Assembly (NCBI RefSeq): GCF_017348915.1
Contig: NZ_CP071383.1
Span: 2,728,001-2,792,000 of the forward strand
Direction of reading: 5' to 3'
Length of the DNA stretch: 64,000 nucleotides
DNA from: Leclercia pneumoniae
Lineage (GTDB): Bacteria > Pseudomonadota > Gammaproteobacteria > Enterobacterales > Enterobacteriaceae
Position numbers and translations under genes: made by a program
Shown: piece after piece, positions 35,896 through 45,503 of the stretch
How the letters are laid out: each line of letters starts with the position of its first letter
How positions within the stretch are numbered: the stretch's first letter is position 1
The notes under the pieces: model-generated
Databases searched by the model: none
Seen by the model: only the letters and a program-made list of their open reading frames with translations
Told to the model about the DNA's origin: nothing

Positions 35896-37029
35896 TTATT
35901 TCCCCGTAAACAAATCAACGTATTTTTTTGCAACGCCAGTCCATGAAAAATTATCAATCAAATAAGATGGAAGCTCATTACTTTTAATGCTTTCACTTTT
36001 CTTAAGTGCACAGATTATTGCATTTTTTATAGATTCAACTTGATGCGGATTGCAGGTTTCGATCACATTAAAACCATCGAAGAAACCATCAATACCTTGC
36101 CCTGAACTACAAATACATACACAACCTTGAGTGATCGCTTCAACATACACTAAACCAAATGTTTCACGGTATGAAGGCATGATGAAAACGTCATTTTCTT
36201 GATATTTTTGCCTGATAAAATCTTTATCATTAGTCGTCGGGAAATGAGAAATCCACGCAGGAAGAGACTTTAACTTCAAAAAATCAATTAGCTCTACAAC
36301 CTCTCCACCGATAATAGTCCAAAAAACTTGATATTTAGAGTCTAACAATTGTAGGCATGCCTGGTAGGTACTAATTAAATTTTTATTACTATCTAATCTA
36401 CCAACATATATAAGTTTTATAAAATTTTCGTTATCTTTTGTTTTTGGTCTATAACAATTTATGTTTTCCAACCAGTAATCATCCACACCATTTGGTATTA
36501 TTTTTATCTTATCTGCCTTTGGAAATACATTCTGATACCTATCAATTGCTGTATTGTAATTTGCATAAGATATGAATACAACATACTTTGCATTATTGAA
36601 TATATATCGCTGAAGCACTCTATAATGCTTTAAATATTTCAAAAAAATATTTAGATCGGTATTTCTCACACATAATATATATTCTTTCTTGAATAATTTT
36701 GAAATTAAAAAGCAAATACCCCCATCTGACCAGAGAGTATATCCAACGATTAGATCAGCATTTTTCAATTCCCTTCTATATTTACTAACGACTGAATAAA
36801 AAACCTTAAGGACTTTCAGTAAAGGGAAAAACTTTATAAGTTTTGGGGTGATTACATGATCATATGCTAATGTAAAATCATGATTAGAACTCCCCCCTAC
36901 AACCCTTTCTCTTGTAGGTATATATACCAACTGCTTATTTTTGTAAAGAGGCTTTGCTAAATTTTCAATTAATTTCTCATGAACTAAACTAGATACATAG
37001 TTATTACAAATGTGAAATATCTTCATCAT
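35896..37029 (-). CDS. Glycosyltransferase, GT4/GT-B type (O-antigen)
   Basis: This 377-residue protein has a family 4 C-terminal domain: KLIYVGRLDSNKNL with the donor-phosphate residues, then DVFIMPSYRETFGLVYVEAI with the conserved E-x7-E pattern. It is probably the second transferase of O-unit assembly. Specificity is unknown. Its ATG lies within the end of the acyltransferase gene (26-base overlap), so they are translationally coupled. Confidence 0.85.
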   Translation of the reverse strand: MMKIFHICNNYVSSLVHEKLIENLAKPLYKNKQLVYIPTRERVVGGSSNHDFTLAYDHVITPKLIKFFPLLKVLKVFYSVVSKYRRELKNADLIVGYTLWSDGGICFLISKLFKKEYILCVRNTDLNIFLKYLKHYRVLQRYIFNNAKYVVFISYANYNTAIDRYQNVFPKADKIKIIPNGVDDYWLENINCYRPKTKDNENFIKLIYVGRLDSNKNLISTYQACLQLLDSKYQVFWTIIGGEVVELIDFLKLKSLPAWISHFPTTNDKDFIRQKYQENDVFIMPSYRETFGLVYVEAITQGCVCICSSGQGIDGFFDGFNVIETCNPHQVESIKNAIICALKKSESIKSNELPSYLIDNFSWTGVAKKYVDLFTGK

Positions 37030-37546
37030 TCCCTCTGGATTTTATTAACTTCGCAGGATTCCCTCCATATATCGCATAAGGCTCAATATTTTTTGTTACT
37101 ACTGAATTAGCAGCCACAATGGCACCTTCGCCAATAGTGATCCCTGGAAGGATAACCACGCGATAACCCAACCATACATTATCTTTAATTACGATAGGTT
37201 TATTTGAGTACCCTTGTTTTTTTATATCAATCTCTCTGACAGAATAGTTATGATTGCGGGTTATCATTATACAATCAGCAGCAATCAAACAATTTCTACC
37301 GATTGAGATATTTGCATCATAGGCAACCAATTTAGTTCCTTCGCCAAGGAATGATCCTTCGTTAATGATGATGTTTTTGACACCGTATAATCTTACTTGG
37401 CGTTGAATTCTCACATCGCTGCTAATAATAGCGCCTAACATTTTATATGTTTTGACTCTTAATAAACTCAGCAGTCTAGAACGTTCGCTTATAAGCTTCA
37501 ATATAAAAAAAGGGGTAAAGATACAAGCAAAAACATTAATCAACAT
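37004..37546 (-). CDS. Hexapeptide-repeat O-acyltransferase (O-antigen)
   Basis: This 180-residue protein has a short N-terminal hydrophobic stretch and then a left-handed beta-helix of hexapeptide repeats (INEGSFLGEGTKLVAYD, ISIGRNCLIA, IVIKDNVWLG, ITIGEGAIVAANSVVTK). The family catalytic His region is RNHNYS and the CoA end GGNPAKLIK. This is the CatB/NodL/WcaF-like acetyltransferase group. It likely O-acetylates a sugar of the O unit. It overlaps wzx by 7 bases. Confidence 0.85.
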   Translation of the reverse strand: MLINVFACIFTPFFILKLISERSRLLSLLRVKTYKMLGAIISSDVRIQRQVRLYGVKNIIINEGSFLGEGTKLVAYDANISIGRNCLIAADCIMITRNHNYSVREIDIKKQGYSNKPIVIKDNVWLGYRVVILPGITIGEGAIVAANSVVTKNIEPYAIYGGNPAKLIKSRGNDEDISHL

Positions 37547-38772
37547 ATTTCCTCTTGATTTCGCTGAAATGCTTTAATAAGCAAATAAATTAAATAAAAA
37601 ATATAATAGAGTGGCATTACAATTGAAAATATATATATTTTATCAGGAAGAGATGTCGGTAAATATAATGAAGCAAAAGCCAAGGTTGTAGATAATAATT
37701 GAAAAATTAAATTTTCTCTAAACAACCCTTTGATATAAACTATATTAGCAAAACAGTTAAAAAAGTAACGAGTGAAAAACAATGGAATAAGGACACCTCC
37801 TGTCAAAAAAACACTTTTCCATTCGTTTGAGAGGAAATACTCATACATAACGTAAAATACAAATACCCCAAAAATATAGAGAGGTATCATATAGATAAAT
37901 AAAATCTTTATAGCTCTTTTCGTTGAGTTAATACACGTCCCAAGTTTCAGATATTCTTCAGCCGCATACTGTTTTAACGTCACGCCGAACGATTGAGCAA
38001 CAAGCAGGCTAGGTGCTCCAATGAATCTATTGATAGCAAAGTAAACACCTGAAAATATTTTTTCATCCATTAGAAAGAAATAAATTATCGGTAAGTAAAT
38101 TGTTACCATGCTAAATATAGAAGCTGGGAAATCGTATTTTATATTTACTAGAATTTGAAGAAATATACTCTTGCCATTTTTTAAAACTTCAACAAAACTT
38201 TCATTTCCTTGCGCTGTGACTCTATTTTTTTTATTTTTAATGAATGCAGGCAATAAATACGAAAAAGCTATTATTGTAATAAACCAATATATATTAAAGT
38301 CTAGCATCCAAGCTACAACCACAGCCAATGACTCAATAACCATTCTTATTACACGTAGAATTATATAATTGTTCTCAGCACCAATCCTTACAAGATGATT
38401 ATATTTAATATTAAAACAGGAATATGTAAACCCGCCAAAAACAGACAGTAGGAAAACCTTTTGGTCTGTGCCTAGTGGATTGAATATAAAAAAAATGAAT
38501 ATCAGAGAAAATATAATTGGTGTTACAATTATTGCCAGCAGGTAGAGAAAGAATACGAATTCTCGGCAATCTTTCTCTTCACGTATTATGAATAAATTAT
38601 TTTCAGCCCTCAATGAAATAAATACTGATATAATAGCAATGCAGGAGGTAAATGTCCCAAGATATGACATTTCGCCAGGCGAGTAGACTTTTGTCAAAAG
38701 CGGTACAGTCAATAACCCTAGAGCCTGAACAAAAACATTACCACCAAACACTTTCAACAGACTCTTAATCAC
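37540..38772 (-). CDS. wzx: O-antigen flippase Wzx (MOP superfamily)
   Basis: This 410-residue membrane protein has about twelve hydrophobic segments. The N-terminal VFGGNVFVQALGLLTVPLLTKVYSP is the typical start of Wzx/RfbX transporters. It moves the lipid-linked O unit across the inner membrane. Weak conservation is normal for Wzx. The gene is AT-rich and overlaps wzy by four bases. Confidence 0.85.
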   Translation of the reverse strand: MIKSLLKVFGGNVFVQALGLLTVPLLTKVYSPGEMSYLGTFTSCIAIISVFISLRAENNLFIIREEKDCREFVFFLYLLAIIVTPIIFSLIFIFFIFNPLGTDQKVFLLSVFGGFTYSCFNIKYNHLVRIGAENNYIILRVIRMVIESLAVVVAWMLDFNIYWFITIIAFSYLLPAFIKNKKNRVTAQGNESFVEVLKNGKSIFLQILVNIKYDFPASIFSMVTIYLPIIYFFLMDEKIFSGVYFAINRFIGAPSLLVAQSFGVTLKQYAAEEYLKLGTCINSTKRAIKILFIYMIPLYIFGVFVFYVMYEYFLSNEWKSVFLTGGVLIPLFFTRYFFNCFANIVYIKGLFRENLIFQLLSTTLAFASLYLPTSLPDKIYIFSIVMPLYYIFYLIYLLIKAFQRNQEEIC

Positions 38773-40073
38773 GGAAAAATCCTTTTAAAAGGGCAAATTA
38801 TCGTTAATAAAAGTATTGCAAGTAAACCGTGAGTAAGAATGACTGTAGGTAATGAACTGTCTAGTAATGCCCATGTTGGAAGAAGCATTAAGGATAACGT
38901 TCGGATATTATTTTTAAATATTACAATGCAATCTATTACTTTATAAATACTACAAAGTATTAATGTATAGACAACCATACCTAACAAAGAGAAATCAGCA
39001 AACGCCGCCATAAGATAGTTAACATTGGCTGACATTTCAGCACGAGAAAAATAATACTCGCCTATTACAAATGGAGGAGTGGCATTGTAAATATTTTCTA
39101 TAAATGGAGACAAGAATGAGTACGACAGATACATATTGGGGTGGTTAATAAAGAAATCATGATAATACGCTCCTAACACACCTGGCATGATAAATATTCG
39201 TCTGATGACAAATAATAACAAGGCCTGACTTCCCATCCAATTCAAAGTTAAAGCTAGCACAAACGATAATGCCAAAATATAACATATAGAACGAAGCGTC
39301 AGTATGTTTCTTTTGCGCATAAATAAACAAAAGCCTAACACTAAGAACCAACCTAAGAATACACTTTTCTGACCAGTAATCAGAAATAGCAATAATTGTA
39401 TTATCAAAGAAATAACTATGATATTTATTTTTTTCCTTTCAATGCCATAAAAAAGCATGAAAGGAACCAAGACTTTCGCACTTATTGTTAGTGCGTATAT
39501 AGCTAACCTTGGCACTTCCGAGTTTTGCTCTCGGAAATCCCCTCTTATATTATAGAGTCCGCTAATATCCGATATGTTAAATATATTAGCAAGACTAAAT
39601 TTATAGTTAAAAATAACAAGACAAAGAGCGCAAGCCATTATAATAAAAAAAGTGCACAGATAAGCTTTGACGGAAAAGACAGGAATCCGTAAATTCACTA
39701 TTCCTGTCTTTGCAAAAATTGCTTGAATGAGTATGCAAATTGATAAGGTCACATATAGTAATATATAGTGCAGATAAGATGATTCGGAAACAAGAGTTAG
39801 CAAAGCCAAAGTTGGAATATAAATCACAAAGAAACTTAATACTAATAATAATTTATTTGCCGAGTTTATTTCACTTGGTAGAAACGAGCCAAATGATATT
39901 ATTGAGAGCAAGAAAAACAGTGTAAAATAGATATTATTGTCATCAACATCTCTTAAAGTAAAACCCATATATGAAAATTGCGGATAAAATATATCTGTAT
40001 AAATATATCGTATTGCAAAGAAAAGTAAAAAACAGGATAGAATTACAGGAACTATTTTACTTTTAATAATCAT
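38769..40073 (-). CDS. wzy: O-antigen polymerase Wzy (candidate)
   Basis: This 434-residue, very hydrophobic protein has roughly eleven membrane segments. A larger loop after about residue 290 (YYHDFFINHPNMYLSYSF and following) could be the periplasmic loop typical of Wzy. It has no sequence motif shared by all Wzy proteins, so the call rests on topology and on being the only such gene left after wzx is assigned. WzzB and a WecA-type initiating enzyme (not in this window) would be partners. Confidence 0.75.
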   Translation of the reverse strand: MIIKSKIVPVILSCFLLFFAIRYIYTDIFYPQFSYMGFTLRDVDDNNIYFTLFFLLSIISFGSFLPSEINSANKLLLVLSFFVIYIPTLALLTLVSESSYLHYILLYVTLSICILIQAIFAKTGIVNLRIPVFSVKAYLCTFFIIMACALCLVIFNYKFSLANIFNISDISGLYNIRGDFREQNSEVPRLAIYALTISAKVLVPFMLFYGIERKKINIIVISLIIQLLLFLITGQKSVFLGWFLVLGFCLFMRKRNILTLRSICYILALSFVLALTLNWMGSQALLLFVIRRIFIMPGVLGAYYHDFFINHPNMYLSYSFLSPFIENIYNATPPFVIGEYYFSRAEMSANVNYLMAAFADFSLLGMVVYTLILCSIYKVIDCIVIFKNNIRTLSLMLLPTWALLDSSLPTVILTHGLLAILLLTIICPFKRIFP

Positions 40074-40131
40074 TAATCACATATCCCAAAAAAAATGCAC
40101 TCCCCTCTAAACAGAAAAGTGCATAAATAAT

Positions 40132-41412
40132 CTACAGTCTTAAATCACAAGCATCTTTGGAAAAGATATTTTTAATATCATATGTCACTTTATTTTCGTT
40201 GCACAGTTTGTTTATCCTATCGATGCCCAATTCAATAAATTCATCATGAGATACACCAATTAGCACAGCATCATATTTTTTATCAAGCTGGTCAAATCTA
40301 GTCATAACTTCAAGGTTGTACTCTTCTTTAGCAACCTCAGGCGAACACCATGGATCATAGACATCGATATTTGTATTATATTCTTTTAATACAGATACAA
40401 TATCCGTTATACGTGTATTTCTCAGATCAGGGCAGTTTTCTTTGAATGTTAATCCCATCACTAAAATATTAGCGCCATCAACCTGGATACGTTTTTTGAT
40501 CATCGCTTTAATCAATTGATTAGCAATGTATCCCCCCATCCCATCATTAATTCGCCGTCCAGATAAGATCACATTAGGCAAATAACCAATCGACTGTGCT
40601 TTATGCGTTAGATAATATGGATCAACACCAATACAATGACCGCCAACTAAGCCGGGTTTGAAATGCAAAAAATTCCATTTTGTTGCAGCAGCATTTAAAA
40701 CAGCCTCAGTATCAATCCCCATTAGATTGAATATAATTGCTAATTCATTAACTAATGCAATATTCAGATCGCGCTGAGTATTCTCAATGATTTTTGCTGC
40801 TTCAGCAACGCGGATAGACTCTGCTTTATGCGTACCTGCGATAATAACTTCATTGTAAATCGCATCAACAACATCAGCAATATACTGCGTTGAACCAGAT
40901 GTAACTTTTTTGATTGTGGTTACACGATGTTTTTTATCACCAGGGTTAATACGCTCAGGACTATAACCTGCAAAGAAATCTTTATTGAATTTGAGCCCAG
41001 AATATTGTTCGATAACTGGAATACAATCATCCTCTGTTGCGCCTGGATAAACAGTTGATTCATAAATGACAATATCATCTTTTTTGATAACTTGAGCGAT
41101 TATCTTGCTCGCGCTTATCAGAGGTGTCAAATCAGGCATCTTATGGACATCAATTGGAGTCGGCACTGTCACAATAAAAACGTTGCACTGTCGTACATCT
41201 TCAATATCTGTGGTAAATGCCAAACCCGAAGAGGTGTTCAGCTCTTCATCAGTGACTTCTAAGGTTGAGTCAACGCCATTTTTTAATTCATCAACTCTAC
41301 GAGAATTAATATCGTACCCAACTGTTGTAAATTTTTTACCGAATTCAACTGCGAGCGGCAGGCCAACATAGCCCAATCCAATGATCCCAATTTTTTTATC
41401 CGTTATGTTCAT
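40132..41412 (-). CDS. tviB: UDP-N-acetylhexosamine 6-dehydrogenase (TviB/WbpO type)
   Basis: This 426-residue nucleotide-sugar dehydrogenase has Rossmann motif [14 protein letters not shown] and the catalytic cysteine Cys260 in [15 protein letters not shown]. The HCIGVDPYY signature and the length separate it from Ugd and place it with TviB, WbpO and WbpA, which oxidise UDP-GlcNAc or UDP-GalNAc to the uronic acid. No 4-epimerase (TviC/Gne) is in the cluster, so UDP-GlcNAcA is the simplest product unless an epimerase is elsewhere. It is the first O-antigen gene after the JUMPstart. The rest of the Vi genes are absent. Confidence 0.85.
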   Translation of the reverse strand: MNITDKKIGIIGLGYVGLPLAVEFGKKFTTVGYDINSRRVDELKNGVDSTLEVTDEELNTSSGLAFTTDIEDVRQCNVFIVTVPTPIDVHKMPDLTPLISASKIIAQVIKKDDIVIYESTVYPGATEDDCIPVIEQYSGLKFNKDFFAGYSPERINPGDKKHRVTTIKKVTSGSTQYIADVVDAIYNEVIIAGTHKAESIRVAEAAKIIENTQRDLNIALVNELAIIFNLMGIDTEAVLNAAATKWNFLHFKPGLVGGHCIGVDPYYLTHKAQSIGYLPNVILSGRRINDGMGGYIANQLIKAMIKKRIQVDGANILVMGLTFKENCPDLRNTRITDIVSVLKEYNTNIDVYDPWCSPEVAKEEYNLEVMTRFDQLDKKYDAVLIGVSHDEFIELGIDRINKLCNENKVTYDIKNIFSKDACDLRL

Positions 41413-41560
41413 AGCTACCTTCGATTAATGATGTAAATACTTTGTTAGATACTATCCAGCCTATCAATTTCAACATATACATTATTGGCATGCCATATTA
41501 AACATGCTGGGAAGTTAAGCATACATTTTATGATCTTACGATTCTCCGTTTTACCATAAT

Positions 41561-41596
41561 CACGCTACCGCCCTGGCTCAACAGCTACCAGTCAAC
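41561..41596 (-). promoter_or_regulatory. JUMPstart element with ops (RfaH recruitment site)
   Basis: On the minus strand the ops core GGCGGTAGCGTG (41561-41572) is preceded by GGTAGCTGTTGAGCCAGG. This matches the JUMPstart found before O-antigen and capsule operons. RNA polymerase pauses at ops and RfaH is loaded, which lets it read through the long AT-rich operon. Confidence 0.93.
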
Positions 41597-41743
41597 TAAT
41601 AATATACCTGAAATGCCCTCACTAAATTCCTAAGTTCTTTGTTTCTTGTAACTTATCCAGTCGCATTTACGACAAGATATCAACCTTTACAAAACATAGA
41701 ATACCGATAGCAAATCTGTTTTGCATCAATAAAAAAGAAAGCT

Positions 41744-41770
41744 ACATGCCAAAATAGTATTTTGGCATGT
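41744..41770 (-). terminator. Terminator of galF
   Basis: A perfect palindrome, ACATGCCAAAATA paired with TATTTTGGCATGT, is followed on the minus strand by AGCTTTCTTTTTTATTG. It lies about 50 bases after the galF stop. Confidence 0.8.
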
Positions 41771-41821
41771 TCAGCTGCTATATTATTAAGGCATTGTTTT
41801 GTAAGCTTATTTTAGAAAGCA

Positions 41822-42715
41822 CTACTTGCCTAATAGCTCGCTTATACTCTTCCTAAACTTCTGGCCTTCCTTCAGATTCCGCAGCCCATACTGAACAAAC
41901 GCCTGCATGTAACCCATCTTCTTACCGCAGTCGTAGCTTTCGCCAGTCATCAGCATCGCATCTACTGATTGCTTCTTGGCCAGCTCAGCAATAGCATCCG
42001 TCAACTGGATACGCTCCCAGGCACCTGGCTCAGTTTTCTCCAGTTCTGCCCAGATTTCAGCATTGAGCACGTAGCGACCAACAGCCATCAGATCGGAATC
42101 CAGGGTATGCGGTTGATCCGGTTTTTCAATAAAGTTAACAATACGGCTAACTTTACCTTCAGAGTCCAGCGGTTCTTTAGTCTGAATCACAGAGTATTCG
42201 GACAGGTCGCCATGCATACGCTTAGCCAACACCTGGCTACGCCCTGTCTCATTAAAACGTGCAACCATGGCAGCCAGGTTGTAGCGCAGCGGGTCAGCTG
42301 TTGCGTTATCGAGAATAATGTCCGGCAGCACAACCACAAACGGGTTATCACCCACAACCGGACGCGCGCACAAAATTGAGTGGCCAAGGCCAAGGGGCTG
42401 TGACTGTCGAACGTTCATAATCGTCACTCCTGGCGGGCAGATAGACTGCACTTCGGCCAGAAGCTGACGCTTAACACGCTGCTCAAGCAACGCTTCAAGT
42501 TCGTAAGAGGTGTCGAAGTGGTTTTCGACTGCATTCTTTGATGAATGCGTGACCAGAACGATTTCTTTGATCCCTGCAGCAACAATCTCGTCGACAATGT
42601 ACTGAATCATCGGCTTGTCAACGATCGGCAGCATCTCTTTAGGAATAGCCTTAGTGGCTGGCAGCATATGCATGCCCAAACCCGCTACCGGTATGACTGC
42701 TTTCAAATTAATCAT
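41822..42715 (-). CDS. galF: GalF, UDP-glucose pyrophosphorylase-like protein
   Basis: This 297-residue protein is close to GalU, with [20 protein letters not shown] at the nucleotide-binding end where active GalU has GxGTR. That change is typical of GalF, which modulates UDP-glucose levels rather than acting as the main enzyme. The start MINLKAV is chosen over an ATG four codons upstream by family length. It is the conserved marker between colanic acid and O-antigen genes. Confidence 0.95.
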   Translation of the reverse strand: MINLKAVIPVAGLGMHMLPATKAIPKEMLPIVDKPMIQYIVDEIVAAGIKEIVLVTHSSKNAVENHFDTSYELEALLEQRVKRQLLAEVQSICPPGVTIMNVRQSQPLGLGHSILCARPVVGDNPFVVVLPDIILDNATADPLRYNLAAMVARFNETGRSQVLAKRMHGDLSEYSVIQTKEPLDSEGKVSRIVNFIEKPDQPHTLDSDLMAVGRYVLNAEIWAELEKTEPGAWERIQLTDAIAELAKKQSVDAMLMTGESYDCGKKMGYMQAFVQYGLRNLKEGQKFRKSISELLGK

Positions 42716-42884
42716 TATTTCTTCCACCTTAAAATGGTTGACGAATTATAGCTTTTTAGGCTCTTTTCGCCACTTCGAAATGTTCTGATCGGGACATAGA
42801 TTACGCAATCTCCCCATCATTTACAGTAGTTGCATTCCTATTCATCACGTTTGAGATCAGGAATCATCGCAAAATGGCTAAAAA

Positions 42885-44270
42885 TCATCTTCGTGGCAGC
42901 GCAAAATTCAACCTATCCACATTCACCACATGTTGATCCATCCGGTCGATATCCACCGAGCTCTGCCCCTTCTCATTCACCGCCTTCACGTTCGCCAGTG
43001 ACAGAAGCGTTTCCTCCTTAGCCATAAACTTGCCCCTAACGTCTTTGCGCAGGTCGAAGTTAAGCTTCAACGCCGGGCCGGTCGTCGCCTCCTGCATCAC
43101 GTGAATATTGCGCATAAAGAGGTGTTGCGGTTTGTTGTGTAGGGTAAGAGAGGCGCGCTGGATGTTCACATTGGTGATAGCGACAAACGACGTCGCGTTG
43201 CCTGAAGAGATTTGGATCCCACGCAATTTTTTATCCGCACGACGATTATCCAGCCGGATATCGTTCAGTTTAAAGTTTTGCGGGATGGAGAGATAATTCC
43301 CTTTGATCACGCCATAGCCAATGAGAAAGCCTGCGCTGTCGACCATTTCAACGTTATCAATGACAAAGTTATCGCAGCCATAGATCGCCACCGTTGCGTT
43401 ATCAATACCCGCTTTTTTGCTAAAGTCCGGCGTGATATTTCGGGCCTTGACGTTGCGAATGATAAAATGTTTACCGTTCTCAACATGCACCAGCTGGCGG
43501 CAGTTGCTGCCGGTGATGTTGGCCACGACAAAGTTTTTTACCGACTGATCTTCAGGGTACTCATTGTCGTAAGTGCTACCCGCCAGACCGATACCTATCC
43601 CCCAGTTGATCTTACCGTTGGTGCAGTCAATATGGTCGATAACGTGGTCAGAAATCAGGATGTTCTGGTCATTGATCGCCACGTTCCACTCGATGGCATC
43701 CCCCTGCAGGTAACTGAAGTGACAGTTGGTGATTTTCGCGCCATCAACCTGATTGTGGAATCCCTGCCGCAGGATGGCGTAGTTAGCTTTGGTTACCGTC
43801 AGGTTATCGATCAGCAGATTGCGCATCACCTTCGGTTTTTTACCGCCGATATAGATCTGCGTAACGGGCCCATATCCACTCATGGTCAGCCCTTTGATCT
43901 CGCAGTTCGAACCGCGTACATCGAGAGTGATGTTTTCGGTTCTCCCCTCCCCTTCCCCTATAACTTTACAGCCATCCTGCAGAACGAAGCGACCGCGACC
44001 ATTGCCGGTTAGCGCGCCGCGTATCAGCAAGGTTTTACCCTGGGGAATGAAAATCCCGGTGTTGATGTTCTCGCAGGTCAATCCTGCCGGAACTTCCACC
44101 GTATCGCTTTCGGCAAAGGCCTGCTTAAAGGCGGCGATCCAGTCGCGGTTGTTATAATCGCGGATATTCACCGTGCCGCTCTTTGTCGCGGCGCGCACAC
44201 CTACCAGAGGCGTTACCGCCAGCAATGAACAGGTAGTGACGAACGTGCGTCGCGTCATGGATTTCGGCAT
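42885..44270 (-). CDS. wcaM: WcaM, colanic acid biosynthesis protein
   Basis: This 461-residue protein has an N-terminal twin-arginine-like signal ([21 protein letters not shown]) and a beta-helix domain with many short NxT/NxN turns like pectin lyase-fold proteins. It is the last gene of the colanic acid operon. Its exact role is unknown; loss affects colanic acid production in Salmonella. It begins 12 bases after wcaL. Confidence 0.93.
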   Translation of the reverse strand: MPKSMTRRTFVTTCSLLAVTPLVGVRAATKSGTVNIRDYNNRDWIAAFKQAFAESDTVEVPAGLTCENINTGIFIPQGKTLLIRGALTGNGRGRFVLQDGCKVIGEGEGRTENITLDVRGSNCEIKGLTMSGYGPVTQIYIGGKKPKVMRNLLIDNLTVTKANYAILRQGFHNQVDGAKITNCHFSYLQGDAIEWNVAINDQNILISDHVIDHIDCTNGKINWGIGIGLAGSTYDNEYPEDQSVKNFVVANITGSNCRQLVHVENGKHFIIRNVKARNITPDFSKKAGIDNATVAIYGCDNFVIDNVEMVDSAGFLIGYGVIKGNYLSIPQNFKLNDIRLDNRRADKKLRGIQISSGNATSFVAITNVNIQRASLTLHNKPQHLFMRNIHVMQEATTGPALKLNFDLRKDVRGKFMAKEETLLSLANVKAVNEKGQSSVDIDRMDQHVVNVDRLNFALPRR

Positions 44271-44282
44271 AGAGCCTCCGTT

Positions 44283-45503
44283 TTAAAGCGTTTGTAACAG
44301 ACTGGCCAGCTGATGATTAATGTGCTGCTGGTTAAAATCGGTCTCCACCTTACGGCGAGCGTTATGCACAACCGGCGTCAGCGTGTCGTTATCGATATCG
44401 CCAAAGGCGGCAAGCTGATCGGCCAGTGCCTGCGCATCATTTTCCGCCACCAGCCACCCGGAATGGCCGGGTTCAATCAGCTCCGGGATCCCGCTATGCA
44501 CGGTGGAGACCACCGGGATCCCCACGGCCATCGCCTCCATTAAGGCCACCGGAATGCCTTCCATATCCCCGTCGGTACCGGTAATGGAGGGCAGCAGAAA
44601 GAGATCGGCTTCGTCGAGCATCGCTTTCACTTCGTGGCTGGGCTTGAAGCCCGGCATCTCAACATGAGAGTCCAGCTGATACTGCTCAATAAGCGTGCGC
44701 AGACGACGCTCCCAGGGACCGATACCCAGAATGCGATAATGGAAATCGACACCGCGCGCTTTCAGCTGACGGCAGGCCTCGATGGCCACGTGCAGCCCCT
44801 TCTTCTCGGTCAGGCGCGCCACGGAAATTATCTGCAACGGTTTACCCGGCACTTTGACCGGACGCTGGGTAAAGCGATCCATGTCCACGCCCATGCGGGA
44901 GACGGTAATTTTCTCTGTCGGGCATCCCATCGTTTTCAGGCGCCCAGCCCACAAGTCGCTGATGGGCAGCATCATATCGCCGCGCTTAAACAGCTGTTGG
45001 TATTCGGGCGTGTAGTGGCTGAGCACATCGCGGCTGGAGATATCGATCCCGTGAAACACGGTAGCGATTTTGCCTTCGATCACGCCCAGTTCACGCAGTT
45101 TGGCGGCCGTAACGCCCGCCGGACCAAAGTGGGCGATGAAAACATCTGCCCGATGCGGTTGCGGCGTCTGGCCGCAAATAGAAGAGAGGATAAGATTGCG
45201 CGATTCCGCGCCATAGCGGGAGACATTCAGCGCCTTCCAGGTGGCGGGGCGATGCATACCACTCAGGGTACGCAGCGCACGGTATTGCAATTTTGCCAGT
45301 CGTCCCTGCGGCTCTACCTGCAGCCAGCGCGTTTTTGCCGCAAGATTATAATCAGTCCAGGCCGCATGGGTGTTCTGCGTATCGCCCTTTTGCAGGGCGA
45401 CAATCTCCACGTCATATCCCATATCAATAAACGCGGTGATCTGATTTAAGACAAAGGTTTCTGACGACAGCGGGAATTTCAGCAAGAAGAAACCAACCTT
45501 CAT
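44283..45503 (-). CDS. wcaL: WcaL, colanic acid glycosyltransferase
   Basis: This 406-residue GT4 transferase has the C-terminal donor domain motif ISVARLTEKKGLHVAIEA and the SITGTDGDMEGIPVALMEAMA acidic motif. In colanic acid assembly it is assigned to the galactosyl step near the end of the repeat. It overlaps wcaK by four bases. Confidence 0.95.
   Translation of the reverse strand: MKVGFFLLKFPLSSETFVLNQITAFIDMGYDVEIVALQKGDTQNTHAAWTDYNLAAKTRWLQVEPQGRLAKLQYRALRTLSGMHRPATWKALNVSRYGAESRNLILSSICGQTPQPHRADVFIAHFGPAGVTAAKLRELGVIEGKIATVFHGIDISSRDVLSHYTPEYQQLFKRGDMMLPISDLWAGRLKTMGCPTEKITVSRMGVDMDRFTQRPVKVPGKPLQIISVARLTEKKGLHVAIEACRQLKARGVDFHYRILGIGPWERRLRTLIEQYQLDSHVEMPGFKPSHEVKAMLDEADLFLLPSITGTDGDMEGIPVALMEAMAVGIPVVSTVHSGIPELIEPGHSGWLVAENDAQALADQLAAFGDIDNDTLTPVVHNARRKVETDFNQQHINHQLASLLQTL

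Larger units (their letters stand above)
41413..41821 (-). promoter_or_regulatory. Promoter and leader region of the O-antigen operon
   Basis: These 409 bases hold no gene. They contain the JUMPstart/ops element (41561-41596) about 150 bases upstream of tviB and the galF terminator (41744-41770). AT-rich promoter sequence between them probably drives the cluster leftward. Confidence 0.75.

Noticed and set aside
36000..40000. AT-rich O-antigen genes as a recent prophage or plasmid insertion.
   Set aside because: Low GC is usual for O-antigen genes exchanged between galF and gnd; no integrase, att or IS is present in this stretch.
40132..41412. TviB-like gene as a sign of a Vi capsule locus.
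   Set aside because: No tviC, tviD, tviE or vex genes are present; the gene sits in an ordinary Wzx/Wzy O-antigen cluster.
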